In this document: positions 53,005 to 61,337 of the stretch, piece after piece
Layout of the letters: each line of letters begins with the position of its first letter
Position numbering within the stretch: position 1 is the first letter of the stretch
DNA from: Paenibacillus mendelii
GTDB taxonomy: Bacteria; Bacillota; Bacilli; Paenibacillales; Paenibacillaceae
Assembly: GCF_024498075.1 (NCBI RefSeq)
Contig: NZ_JANHOF010000003.1
Location: 186,001 to 250,000 of the forward strand
Length of the DNA stretch: 64,000 nt
Direction: 5' to 3'
Position numbers and translations under genes: made by a program
Notes under the pieces: model-generated
Database searches by the model: none
Told to the model about the DNA's origin: nothing
Seen by the model: only the letters and a program-made list of their open reading frames with translations

Positions 53005-53148
53005 ATGCAGGAGCTTGTGGGTGAATGCAAGGAATGCAAGAAGCCGGTTTACTGCAAGGATGGATTTATTGACGGGATCGTATTAGATGATCAGACGCTG
53101 GTATGCTTTGATTGCTCCGATAAAGAAGATGACAAGGATATTCCTTAA
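53005..53148 (+). CDS. 47-aa Cys-rich (zinc-ribbon-like) protein
   Basis: ATG 53005 is six bases after a strong AGGAGGGG. The protein has two CxxC knuckles (ECKEC at 7-11, VCFDC at 33-37) and a further Cys17, with an acidic end (DKEDDKDIP). This is the layout of a tiny zinc ribbon. I do not recognise a named family. A terminator overlaps its last codons. Good ribosome site, Cys pattern and own terminator make it very likely a real gene. Confidence 0.7.
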   Translation: MQELVGECKECKKPVYCKDGFIDGIVLDDQTLVCFDCSDKEDDKDIP

Positions 53149-53177
53149 GTCACAGTGACTTGAGGAGTATCCTTGTC
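53131..53177 (+). terminator. Long hairpin terminator overlapping the end of the Cys-rich gene
   Basis: GACAAGGATATTCCTTAAGT pairs almost fully with ACTTGAGGAGTATCCTTGTC, loop CACAGTG; TTG-TTAATT follows. Confidence 0.7.
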
Positions 53178-53299
53178 TTGTTAATTGGAATGCGATTCAT
53201 ATGACCTAGATATTTGAACGTATTCGCCTATGTTCGACATGTATCGCTATCCGATATGGTAGAGATGTGACAATAATCCAAGCAGAGTGGAGGGAATTC

Positions 53300-54313
53300 G
53301 TGAAGGAACGCAAGAAGTGGATTGACGTTGCCCGCGGGCTAAGCATCATTCTGGTGGTCATGGGGCATTCCGGTAATGATGTCATCAACCATTATTTAGG
53401 CTGGCTGCGTATCCCGCTGTTTTTCTTGGTTAGCGGGCTGCTCTTCAAAGGCGTAGCCGCAGATGCTTACATGCCGTGGGCGTGGAAAAGGATCAAATTT
53501 TTCATGATTCCATACTTCGCGTATGGGATCTGCATTTCGCTGTTGGTCGCTGTGCGGTTGAGGGATCCGATGTCGATTCCGAACGATCTTCTGTTGTTAG
53601 TTTACGGTGGTACCGTTCTAGGAGGATGGTATGGGGTATTTTGGTTCATAACCTGTCTGCTGCTGGTTCATCTCCTGATGGGCTTCCTCTCCAGGTATTC
53701 GTTCAGCGTACAATGGAAAGTCGTGGTGGTGTGTTATGCGGCAGCTCACCTGGTAAGCATGACATCCGCTGCGCAATGGGACGTTCCTTGGAATGCCGAT
53801 GTCGCGCTGATGGCGATCGTATTTTTCTTTATCGGGTATACCTACAAGACCGTTCTGCAGAACTGGCTGGAGAAAGCGACCGTTTTCCTGCCCGCGGCTT
53901 TAATCTGGCTCACCGCAATTGTGCTCAATGTGACCGGCGCATGGAATTTCAGGATCGATATGAAGCTTAAGGTATACACACAGCCTGTTCTGGATCTCTT
54001 GGTGCCGATTGCTTGCGTGCTCGTCGTACTTCAAGTATGCTATTGGATCTCCCGTTGGCAAGCAACGAATGCATTGGCCTTCCTGGGGACAGTCACCATC
54101 ACCATCATGTATTTGCACATTCCGGTTAATATTACACTGACCTATGGACTGGGAATGGAGTACGGAACCGTGGTATTTACCGTGGCAGGCGTATTGATTC
54201 CGCTTGCTATGGCTTGGGTGATGTCCAAATCGACGATACTCACCTCGTTATTCCTGGGACCGCAGGGGTTCGGACGGAAGCTTCAGACATCTACAAAGGC
54301 AAAGGCGGCTTGA
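53300..54313 (+). CDS. Acyltransferase-3 family membrane protein
   Basis: 337 aa from GTG 53300, SD GGAGGG; the ATG at 53267 is upstream of that site. Starts with KKWIDVARGLSIILVVMGHSG, the family signature whose His is essential, and RIPLFFLVSGLLF. About ten transmembrane helices. Such proteins O-acylate exported polysaccharides or cell-wall sugars at the membrane. No partner gene adjoins it. Confidence 0.9.
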   Translation: MKERKKWIDVARGLSIILVVMGHSGNDVINHYLGWLRIPLFFLVSGLLFKGVAADAYMPWAWKRIKFFMIPYFAYGICISLLVAVRLRDPMSIPNDLLLLVYGGTVLGGWYGVFWFITCLLLVHLLMGFLSRYSFSVQWKVVVVCYAAAHLVSMTSAAQWDVPWNADVALMAIVFFFIGYTYKTVLQNWLEKATVFLPAALIWLTAIVLNVTGAWNFRIDMKLKVYTQPVLDLLVPIACVLVVLQVCYWISRWQATNALAFLGTVTITIMYLHIPVNITLTYGLGMEYGTVVFTVAGVLIPLAMAWVMSKSTILTSLFLGPQGFGRKLQTSTKAKAA

Positions 54314-54343
54314 GCTGAAATTCGAGATGAAATTCAAGAAGAT

Positions 54344-54390
54344 AGGATAGGGACAACAGAAACCATTTCTGTTGCTCTATCCTTTTTTTT
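54344..54390 (+). terminator. Terminator after acyltransferase gene
   Basis: GGATAGGGACAACAGAAA pairs with TTTCTGTTGCTCTATCC, followed by eight T. Confidence 0.92.
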
Positions 54391-54531
54391 ATTATCCGAT
54401 GTGGAGTGGCTGCCAAAAATAAAGAGTCTCTTATTCCTATATATGGTATTATTTATATGCTGTATTCCGTCGAGACAACAGTAAATGGGAGACGCATATG
54501 AGCTGAAGCTGATCGGAAGGAGAGAACCCAC

Positions 54532-55026
54532 ATGAAAATAAGAAATATGGAAGGAAGCGATTGCGGAGGAATCCTTGCGGTTGCTTCTGCTTGGTGGGGG
54601 AATACTTATTCAAGCGACATGTTCTCCAAATGGTACATCACCCACTTTCGGGAAACTTGTTTGCTGGCAGAAGAAGGCGGTAGAATGATCGGTTTCGTGA
54701 TGGGGTTCATGTCGCAAACGAATCCGGATGAAACCTATATTCGTATTGTTATGGTTGACCCTGCTTACCGTGGTAAGGGAGTAGGACGAGCACTTTATGA
54801 GGCGTTTGCTGAACGTGCTGTAGCCCTGGAGAGGTCTGTAATTCGATGTGTAACGGCCCCATGGAATAAGGAATCCATCGCGTTTCATATCTCTCTTGGT
54901 TTTATCATGGAGCCCCAGGAGCAAGAGCTTGAAGGCATTCCGGTATGCATTGACTACGATGGCCGCGGCGGCGGCAGGGTCTTGTTCAAGAAACGACTTG
55001 GAGTAGAACAACGAACCGTATGCTAA
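54532..55026 (+). CDS. GNAT-family N-acetyltransferase
   Basis: 164 aa, SD AAGGAGAG. Acetyl-CoA-binding motif A: IVMVDPAYRGKGVGRALYEAF (about 63-83), then NKESIAFHISLGF. The substrate, protein or small amine, cannot be predicted. Confidence 0.9.
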   Translation: MKIRNMEGSDCGGILAVASAWWGNTYSSDMFSKWYITHFRETCLLAEEGGRMIGFVMGFMSQTNPDETYIRIVMVDPAYRGKGVGRALYEAFAERAVALERSVIRCVTAPWNKESIAFHISLGFIMEPQEQELEGIPVCIDYDGRGGGRVLFKKRLGVEQRTVC

Positions 55027-55061
55027 GAAGCTGCCCTGGTATACGGATAAACAGTAAGCTA

Positions 55062-55090
55062 TTGACAGTTTAAATATAGATCAATAGAAT
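55062..55090 (+). promoter_or_regulatory. Promoter of the deo-like operon
   Basis: TTGACA, 17-base spacer, TAGAAT: near-consensus SigA promoter 50 bases before the regulator gene. Confidence 0.75.
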
Positions 55091-55096
55091 CATGAT

Positions 55097-55116
55097 ACAA
55101 ACGTAAAACCGTTTGT
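55097..55116 (+). promoter_or_regulatory. Operator dyad ACAAACG-N6-CGTTTGT
   Basis: Perfect 7-bp arms placed just after the -10 box; expected site for self-repression by the SorC-family regulator. Confidence 0.65.
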
Positions 55117-55140
55117 GAACAAAATTTCAATAAAGAAAGA

Positions 55141-56097
55141 GTGCATTGGAAATTGGAAGAAAGATTGGAGAAAGTCATCAGTGCAGCGAAAATGTACTAT
55201 CTGCTTGATTTGGGTCAGCAGGAGATCGCTAAGCGCCTCGGGGTCTCCCGTCCGACCGTTTCCCGTTTGCTCCAACAGGCCAAGCAGGAAGGAATCGTAC
55301 AAATAAAAATTAAAGATCCAACGGGTGACATTGAACAATTGTCCGAGGATATCCAAACAATGTTCAATTTGAAAGAAGCGATTATCGTCTCCGTTCCTCA
55401 GTACGAAGATATCCTTGTCAAGAAGTACTTGGGTGAAGCGACCGCCGATTACTTATATAGCACGGTCAAAGAGGGAGATTGTATCGCCGTTTCCTGGGGA
55501 TCGACGATGTATCAGGTAGCGCTGCAGCTGGTTAATAAGCATCTCAAAAACGTAAAGGTCGTGCAGCTGAACGGGGGCGTCAGTTATTCGGAAACGAACA
55601 CGTATGCGTCCGAAATTATTCAATTGTTCGCCAAGGCGTTCCATACGTCTCCACATCTCCTCCCCCTCCCTGCCATTGTCGATCAGGTCGTCGTCAAGCA
55701 GGCGATCGAGGCGGACCGTCATATCCGCTCGGTATTGGATCTGGGCAATCAGGCGAACATCGCGCTGTTCACGGTTGGAGTGCCTCTGAAGGACTCGTTA
55801 TTGCTGCAAGCGGGGTACTTCTCGCAGGAGGAAACGAGCTTGATCACAACGGAAGGCGTGGGGGACATCTGCTCCAGATATTTCGACGAGGAGGGAAACA
55901 TCGTCAGCGAGGAATTGAACAGCCGGACGATTTCGGTCGAATTAAGCGAATTATCGCGCAAAGAATATTCGATTCTCGTGGCGGGGGGACCGTCGAAGGT
56001 TGAAGCCGTTTATGGCGCGCTGCGGGGACGGTACGCCAATGTTTTGGTTACGGATGAGTTTACGGCACGCGTGTTGTTAGGGAAGAAACAAACTTGA
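55141..56097 (+). CDS. SorC-family sugar-binding transcriptional regulator (DeoR of Bacillus type)
   Basis: 318 aa, GTG start with a weak AAAGA site. Helix-turn-helix near the N terminus: [30 protein letters not shown] (about 24-53). The sugar-phosphate-binding domain has [42 protein letters not shown] and TDEFTA, all typical of SorC/CggR/DeoR(Bs). It leads an operon with deoC and a ribokinase-like gene, so deoxyribose 5-phosphate or a related ester is the probable inducer. Confidence 0.9.
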   Translation: MHWKLEERLEKVISAAKMYYLLDLGQQEIAKRLGVSRPTVSRLLQQAKQEGIVQIKIKDPTGDIEQLSEDIQTMFNLKEAIIVSVPQYEDILVKKYLGEATADYLYSTVKEGDCIAVSWGSTMYQVALQLVNKHLKNVKVVQLNGGVSYSETNTYASEIIQLFAKAFHTSPHLLPLPAIVDQVVVKQAIEADRHIRSVLDLGNQANIALFTVGVPLKDSLLLQAGYFSQEETSLITTEGVGDICSRYFDEEGNIVSEELNSRTISVELSELSRKEYSILVAGGPSKVEAVYGALRGRYANVLVTDEFTARVLLGKKQT

Positions 56098-56111
56098 TAA
56101 GAGGTGAAGGA

Positions 56112-56798
56112 ATGGAACACGTTCGTTTAACCGGGCCCGAAATCGCCCGGATCATTGACCATACTTTATTAAAGCCAAGCAGTACCAGAGATCAAATTAT
56201 TCAATTGTGTAAAGAGGCGGTAGAACATCGTTTTGCCACGGTATGCGTGAATCCGTATTGGGTGCCTGTAGCTTATGGGTTATTGAAGGGAACGGAGGTT
56301 GGCATTACGACCGTTATCGGTTTCCCGCTGGGCAGCACGACTACTAACGCCAAAGTCGCCGAGGCAAGAGATAGTATAGCCAATGGAGCAACGGAAATCG
56401 ATATGGTCATCAATCTCGGCGCCCTGAAATCGGGAGAGCTGGATGCCGTAGAGCTTGATATCCATGCGGTCGTTCAAGCGTGCAAGGGCAAGGCCTTCGT
56501 CAAGGTTATTCTGGAAACGGGTTATTTGACGGACGAGGAGAAGAGCGCCGCATGCCTCATTAGCAAACGTGCAGGAGCCGATTTCGTCAAAACTTGCACA
56601 GGCTTCGGGCCAGGAGAAGCATCCGTACACGACATCGCGCTTATGCGGGAAACGGTAGGCCCGGATATGGGCGTCAAAGCTTCGGCAGGAATCCGTGACA
56701 AAAGTACGGCCGAGAAGATGATTGCGGCTGGCGCTGACCGTCTTGGGACGAGCTCAAGCATTGCCATCATTACCAACGGTACCGGTGAAGGATATTAG
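56112..56798 (+). CDS. deoC: Deoxyribose-phosphate aldolase
   Basis: 228 aa from ATG 56112 after GAGGTGAAGG. TIM-barrel aldolase: [36 protein letters not shown] (Asp of the proton relay), Schiff-base Lys in [11 protein letters not shown] and second Lys in VKASAGIRD. It splits 2-deoxyribose 5-phosphate to glyceraldehyde 3-phosphate and acetaldehyde. Follows the regulator by 14 bases and precedes the kinase by 10. Confidence 0.95.
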   Translation: MEHVRLTGPEIARIIDHTLLKPSSTRDQIIQLCKEAVEHRFATVCVNPYWVPVAYGLLKGTEVGITTVIGFPLGSTTTNAKVAEARDSIANGATEIDMVINLGALKSGELDAVELDIHAVVQACKGKAFVKVILETGYLTDEEKSAACLISKRAGADFVKTCTGFGPGEASVHDIALMRETVGPDMGVKASAGIRDKSTAEKMIAAGADRLGTSSSIAIITNGTGEGY

Positions 56799-56808
56799 GA
56801 GGTAAACG

Positions 56809-57774
56809 ATGAAGCCAAATCGTGTATTGGTTGTTGGAAGCTATGTAGTCGACCTGATGAGCCGTACTCCGCATATGCCGAGAACCGGAGAAACGGTTCT
56901 TGGAGGCCCCTTTCGAATGGGAGCGGGCGGCAAGGGAGGCAATCAGGCTGCCGCCGCCGCTAGACTGGGCGCTAAGGTTTCGTTGGTGACGAAGGTGGGG
57001 GACGACGAATTTGGACGAAGCGCCATGAGTCACTTTCAAGCAGAAGGGATCCGGACAGATTGGGTCACCGTCGATCCAGAAGAGGCTACGGGCGTGGCAC
57101 TCATTCTGGTAGATGATAACAAGGATAATCAGATCGTTGTGTCGTTAGGCGCTTGCGGGACGCTTAGCCGTGAGGATGTGGAGAAGGTGGAGGCTGATCT
57201 TGCCGCGTCTGACATCGTTCTGATCCAGCTTGAAACGAATCTTGACGCCGTTGGCACGGCGCTTAACCTGGCTGACAAGCACCATATTCCCTCCATTCTG
57301 AATCCGGCTCCGTATCAGCCGTTCGACCGGACTTGGTTGAAATACGCTGCCTACATAACGCCTAACGAAACAGAAGCCTCCGCTTTGACCGAAATGGAGG
57401 TTAACGACCCGGATAGCGCAGCTTCGGCGGCAAGGCTGCTCGCCGACTGGGGGGCTCGCAGTGTTCTTATAACTCTGGGAGGCAAAGGGGTCGTTCTGAG
57501 GGAGAGTACCGGGCAATGCTGGCATATCCCCCCTTATCAGGTTGAGGTGAAAGATACGACTGGTGCGGGAGATGCATTTAACGGCGGGTTTGCGCATGCG
57601 CTTTCCGTTGGCAAATCTGCATTGGAAGCGGCTTTATATGCTTCCGCGGTAGCGGCGCTTTCAGTAACTAGAGTGGGTACGGCTGTTTCCATGCCGCAAG
57701 AATCAGAGGTATTGGAGCTTATGGAGGATCAACGGAATCACGTGAAGCCAATTGCATTCGTTGAAGGCTCATAA
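56809..57774 (+). CDS. PfkB-family carbohydrate kinase, ribokinase-like (possible deoxyribokinase)
   Basis: 321 aa, SD AGGAGG. PfkB signature 1 GAGGKGGNQAAAAARLGAKV (about 43-62) and signature 2 DTTGAGDAFNGGFA (about 248-261; Asp is the base). GGKGGNQA is the ribokinase subgroup form. Next to deoC and its regulator it most likely phosphorylates deoxyribose at C5, feeding DeoC, though ribose cannot be excluded. No sugar transporter is in the operon. Confidence 0.9.
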   Translation: MKPNRVLVVGSYVVDLMSRTPHMPRTGETVLGGPFRMGAGGKGGNQAAAAARLGAKVSLVTKVGDDEFGRSAMSHFQAEGIRTDWVTVDPEEATGVALILVDDNKDNQIVVSLGACGTLSREDVEKVEADLAASDIVLIQLETNLDAVGTALNLADKHHIPSILNPAPYQPFDRTWLKYAAYITPNETEASALTEMEVNDPDSAASAARLLADWGARSVLITLGGKGVVLRESTGQCWHIPPYQVEVKDTTGAGDAFNGGFAHALSVGKSALEAALYASAVAALSVTRVGTAVSMPQESEVLELMEDQRNHVKPIAFVEGS

Positions 57775-57840
57775 GAATTCATAAGTTTTCATAAGATTCA
57801 AACCAGCAATTTTTAAAACTATATGTCATGCAGGCTTGAC

Positions 57841-57884
57841 CACAAATGCAGTCCGCTCTTGTTATGAGACGAGCTGCATTTGTG
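57841..57884 (+). terminator. Hairpin after the deo-like operon
   Basis: CACAAATGCAG and CTGCATTTGTG are perfect arms with a 22-base loop that itself can pair (CTC/GAG). No T-run follows, so it is a weak terminator. The rest of 57775-58002 holds no gene. Confidence 0.5.
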
Positions 57885-57980
57885 CTGTCTGCTGGAGTTA
57901 ATCCCTCTGCAGCTGCTGATTCACGTTGTTCAGACCCTTGTAAAGGCCCTAACAGGCTGCAGTTGTACAAATATAATTAA

Positions 57981-57994
57981 AATTGTTTACAATT
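57981..57994. promoter_or_regulatory. Dyad AATTGT-TT-ACAATT, GntR-type operator candidate
   Basis: Perfect palindrome nine bases upstream of the -35 box of the SDR operon. A FadR-subfamily GntR gene lies downstream at 60416. GACAACAA at 58006 also recurs at 61212 before that gntR. Confidence 0.45.
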
Positions 57995-58002
57995 TAATAT
58001 AA

Positions 58003-58031
58003 TTGACAACAAAAATTATAAATCGTATACT
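58003..58031 (+). promoter_or_regulatory. Promoter of the SDR-dehydrogenase-cupin operon
   Basis: TTGACA, 17-base spacer, TATACT. Confidence 0.75.
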
Positions 58032-58092
58032 TGCATTATTATCAATGTTAAAAATATCAATATTAATTCATTAATTAGGAGGGATGATACGA

Positions 58093-58887
58093 TTGCAATT
58101 CAATGGAAAAGTCGTTTTGGTTACGGGTTCAGGTAACGGGATCGGACGTGCAACCGCATTGGCCTTTGCTAGAGAGGGAGCCTCGATTGTTATAGCCGAC
58201 ATTGATGAACCCGCCGCACAAAAAACCCGGAATGAAATCGAAGGGATGGGTGGAAAGGCAATCTCATGTCAAGCCGATGTCTCCCAGAGAGCCGATGTGG
58301 AACGGGTTTTTGGCTTGGTAGCCGATCATTTTGGTACCTTGGATACTCTAGTGAATAATGTAGGAACGACGATACGTAAACCAATCGTGGATTTCTCAGA
58401 AGATGAGTGGGATCTGATCTTTGACACGAATGTAAAATCGATGTTCTTATGTGCCAAAGAAGCTGGAAAGATGATGTTGAAACAACAGTCGGGCATCGTA
58501 ATTAATATTTCATCCATCCACGGTCTGGGTGGAATACCACGAAGATTACCTTATTCGACATCCAAGTCGGCGGTAGACAGCCTGACAAAGACGCTTGCTT
58601 GCGAGTGGGCGCTTGACGGTGTGCGGGTGAATGCTATCGCACCGGGATATATACTTACAGATAATTTAAACATGGCATTCGAGTCAGGTGCTTTGAATAA
58701 GGATGATATGATCCGAAGAACGCCTCTAGCCCGATTGGGCACGCCGGATAATATTGCCGATACGGCGCTCTTCTTATCCTCCGAGAAAGCTTCCTTCATC
58801 ACCGGAGCCGTATTATATGTCGATGGGGGCTACGCGGCCTACCACGGACCGGAATCGGTTCCTTCATTCCATCATAATGTTCAATAG
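58093..58887 (+). CDS. SDR-family oxidoreductase of sugar-acid cluster
   Basis: 264 aa from TTG 58093, ten bases after AGGAGG; the ATG at 58084 is too close to that site. TGSGNGIGR (cofactor), Asp in IADIDE (NAD preference), NNVG, catalytic YSTSK (about 156-160) and ITGAVLYVDGGYAAYHGP. It heads a three-gene operon with a 2-hydroxyacid dehydrogenase and a cupin. Oxidation of a sugar or a sugar acid is inferred from context. Confidence 0.9.
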   Translation: MQFNGKVVLVTGSGNGIGRATALAFAREGASIVIADIDEPAAQKTRNEIEGMGGKAISCQADVSQRADVERVFGLVADHFGTLDTLVNNVGTTIRKPIVDFSEDEWDLIFDTNVKSMFLCAKEAGKMMLKQQSGIVINISSIHGLGGIPRRLPYSTSKSAVDSLTKTLACEWALDGVRVNAIAPGYILTDNLNMAFESGALNKDDMIRRTPLARLGTPDNIADTALFLSSEKASFITGAVLYVDGGYAAYHGPESVPSFHHNVQ

Positions 58888-58942
58888 CAGACTTATGAAC
58901 CTATGAAGAAGCATGCTGCGGATCGATGAGGAGGTTAACGGG

Positions 58943-59911
58943 TTGAGAAAGATCGCTATTCTTGGAGCGCAATTATTTGAAGGTCAACGTGAATTACAGC
59001 TATTTCAATCTATGAATATGGAAGCAGTCTATTACACCTGCAGGGATCCGCTTGAGATCGTGGATAAATTGGCGGATGTCGATGGATTGCTCGTTAATCT
59101 GGAACCGGTAACGGCGCAGTTGATCCATCATTTGGGGAATTTAAAGGTCATTGGCAGGTACGGAGTCGGGGTAGACAACATCGATTTGGAAGCGTGCTCA
59201 GGACGAGGCGTTGCCGTAATCAATGTTCCGGATTATTGCATTGAAGAGGTGGCCGAGCACGCCGTCAGCTTTATTTTCTCTCTGAATCGCAAGCTGTTCA
59301 CTTCCTCCAACTTGACGCGGAAGGGTATTTGGGGGAATGTAAGCGTTTTAAAGCCCATCTACCCGATTAAAGATATTACGCTCGGCGTTGTCGGAACCGG
59401 TCGAATCGGAATGCGCGTGATTCAGATGATGACTGCGTTCGGTACGAATATTATTGTGCATGATCCTTATCTCACACAGGACGATTTGCCGTCAGGCGTT
59501 AAGCTGGTATCCTTCGGTCAGCTGCTCGAAGCATCGGATATCATAACCATTCATTGCCCGTTAACGCCGCAGACGCATCACTTGTTTAATACGGAAGCGT
59601 TCCGGCGAATGAAACAACAGCCATCATTAATCAATGTGTCGCGCGGTTCGATTATCAACGAGCAGCAATTGTTGGCAGCCTTGGACCAAGAGCTCGTATC
59701 TTTCGCCGCAGTAGACGTGATGGAGACCGAGCCTCCGCTGCCGGACCATCCGCTTCTCCACCATCCTAAAGCAATTGTCACGAATCATATGGCATGGTAT
59801 TCGGTACAAGCCGAAATAAAGTTGAGAGATCTTCTAACAACGCGAGTTATCGATTATTTGAATGGGAAGCCCGTTCCTTCTATCGTAAATAAGCCAGCGA
59901 TTGAAAAATAA
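58943..59911 (+). CDS. D-isomer-specific 2-hydroxyacid dehydrogenase
   Basis: 322 aa from TTG 58943 after GAGGAGG. Rossmann motif GVVGTGRIGMRVIQMM (about 147-162), Asp at HDPY, catalytic Arg in NVSRGSIINE (about 234), Glu in METEPPLPDHP and His in IVTNHMAWYS. Similar to the catalytic domain of phosphoglycerate dehydrogenase but without the ACT domain. Probably interconverts a 2-keto and 2-hydroxy acid from the sugar-acid route. 55 bases after the SDR gene. Confidence 0.92.
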   Translation: MRKIAILGAQLFEGQRELQLFQSMNMEAVYYTCRDPLEIVDKLADVDGLLVNLEPVTAQLIHHLGNLKVIGRYGVGVDNIDLEACSGRGVAVINVPDYCIEEVAEHAVSFIFSLNRKLFTSSNLTRKGIWGNVSVLKPIYPIKDITLGVVGTGRIGMRVIQMMTAFGTNIIVHDPYLTQDDLPSGVKLVSFGQLLEASDIITIHCPLTPQTHHLFNTEAFRRMKQQPSLINVSRGSIINEQQLLAALDQELVSFAAVDVMETEPPLPDHPLLHHPKAIVTNHMAWYSVQAEIKLRDLLTTRVIDYLNGKPVPSIVNKPAIEK

Positions 59912-59930
59912 AAACGTAGAGGTGTATGAA

Positions 59931-60362
59931 ATGTCAAAGTGTACATTTATTAAGGCGTCCGAGGTAAAGCCTTTTATCGTAGATGAAATCTATTCTTCCA
60001 GAATGCTGCTCGACCGTACGAATTCCGATTCGCAATCCGTTCAAATTAATCTTGGCACGTTTGCTCCCGGAGGAAAACAGGAAGACCATTCGCATAGCCC
60101 TGAATTTAACAACGATGAAATCTATCTGATCCTTAAAGGGGAGGGAAGGCTTCGTCTCGATGGTCAAGAATATGACGTGAGCCCAGGAGATATCGCCTAC
60201 ATACCGGCAGGAAGCATGCATGCGCTCGCGAATAAAAGTGAAACCGAAGAACTGGTCATTTATACCGTGTGGACGCGTCAGCCCGAGAAAGGCGCAAACC
60301 CTGTATACGATCAGAGGTTGGAGGCTTGGGGGAAATCGTATAAAACCATTCACGAAGAATAG
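59931..60362 (+). CDS. Cupin-domain protein
   Basis: 143 aa from ATG 59931 after AGAGGTG. Cupin motif 1: HSHSPEFNNDEIYLILKGEGRL (about 48-70, H-x-H and Glu metal ligands); motif 2: PGDIAYIPAGSMHALAN (His ligand). Single-cupin proteins in sugar operons are often isomerases or lyonases-like enzymes, but the activity here is unknown. Last gene of the operon. Confidence 0.88.
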   Translation: MSKCTFIKASEVKPFIVDEIYSSRMLLDRTNSDSQSVQINLGTFAPGGKQEDHSHSPEFNNDEIYLILKGEGRLRLDGQEYDVSPGDIAYIPAGSMHALANKSETEELVIYTVWTRQPEKGANPVYDQRLEAWGKSYKTIHEE

Positions 60363-60377
60363 ATCAAAATAGCATAA

Positions 60378-60400
60378 CCCCGGCCTAGGCCGGGGGATTT
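60378..60400. terminator. Palindrome terminator between cupin and gntR genes
   Basis: CCCCGGCC-TA-GGCCGGGG followed by GATTTCTT; between converging genes. Confidence 0.7.
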
Positions 60401-60415
60401 CTTCAGTTTCGCCTA

Positions 60416-61105
60416 TTAGCTCTTCAAGTGTTTCTTCAGCTGTGTGCTGACCAGGTCTTTAGAATGCGTAATTTGTAAAGTAATCTCATCGAGCGCCAGA
60501 GGGTTTCTTTGAATAATAAGATCGGATAATCGTTTATGCGATTTGTAATATTCGAAGAAGTCCGTGTAGAACGTGCCGTTCGAAATATTCAATGCGGCGT
60601 AAATCGTATTGGCCATTAGATTCCATGCCTGTAGAATAGCGTGATTCTCGCTCATGATCATAATACTGCGGTGGAATTGGATATCCACTTCTGTGATCGT
60701 TTGCGTTAGATCCTCTATATTGGCATGGTTATTTACTTCGCGTATTCGGTCAAGCACCGCAAGGATTGGAAAATAATCGACCATCTCGTTATCGAGAATG
60801 AGCTGCAGCGCCTTGTGCTCCAGCATGAGACGCAGATCGAAGATATCCTCGACTGCTTTCAGCGTAAAGCCTACGACCACCGTTCTCCCGTTAGGCATCG
60901 ATTTAACTAGACCTTCCTGCTCTAAGCTTTGCAAGGCGGCACGGATCGGACCTCTGCTTACCCCTAGCTCGGCTGCTAACTGCGACTCGACAATAGACGA
61001 TTCGGAGGTCAGCTTGCCCGAAATAATATTCATTCTAATAATTCGGATGACTTCTTTCGTTTGTTGATTGCGGTTGCTTTCTTCAGGAGACTGATTTTTT
61101 AACAC
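60416..61105 (-). CDS. GntR-family regulator, FadR/UxuR subfamily
   Basis: 230 aa from GTG 61105, five bases after AGAGGT; earlier in-frame Met codons (61138, 61219) lack ribosome sites. N-terminal winged helix: GKLTSESSIVESQLAAELGVSRGPIRAALQSLEQEGLVKSMPNGRTVVVG. The C-terminal all-helical FCD domain carries Asp/His metal ligands (DIFDLRLMLEHKAL, DIQFHRSI). FadR-type GntR proteins commonly sense sugar acids. It lies between the SDR operon and the dehydratase and is divergent from the latter, so it probably controls both. Confidence 0.9.
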   Translation of the reverse strand: MLKNQSPEESNRNQQTKEVIRIIRMNIISGKLTSESSIVESQLAAELGVSRGPIRAALQSLEQEGLVKSMPNGRTVVVGFTLKAVEDIFDLRLMLEHKALQLILDNEMVDYFPILAVLDRIREVNNHANIEDLTQTITEVDIQFHRSIMIMSENHAILQAWNLMANTIYAALNISNGTFYTDFFEYYKSHKRLSDLIIQRNPLALDEITLQITHSKDLVSTQLKKHLKS

Positions 61106-61337
61106 AAAATACCTCTTTTCATAATCATGATGAGCCATATCAGTGAACTGCAGATAGGTACAATAGTTCAAAAAATAGTTACCTGTATTATAAGTTAAGA
61201 GGCAAATAATAGACAACAATTATGGCCATTTGCTGCGGAAATGAATAACGCCGTGTTAAACGTTGCACGCAGTACGGAAGGATATCAAGCTCATTAGAAG
61301 TTGAAAACACGAGATTATAAGTATGGGGGGATGAGTA

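Noticed and set aside
57841..57884. Strong terminator or small RNA after the deo-like operon
   Set aside because: No T-run and no promoter for an RNA, so kept only as a weak hairpin.
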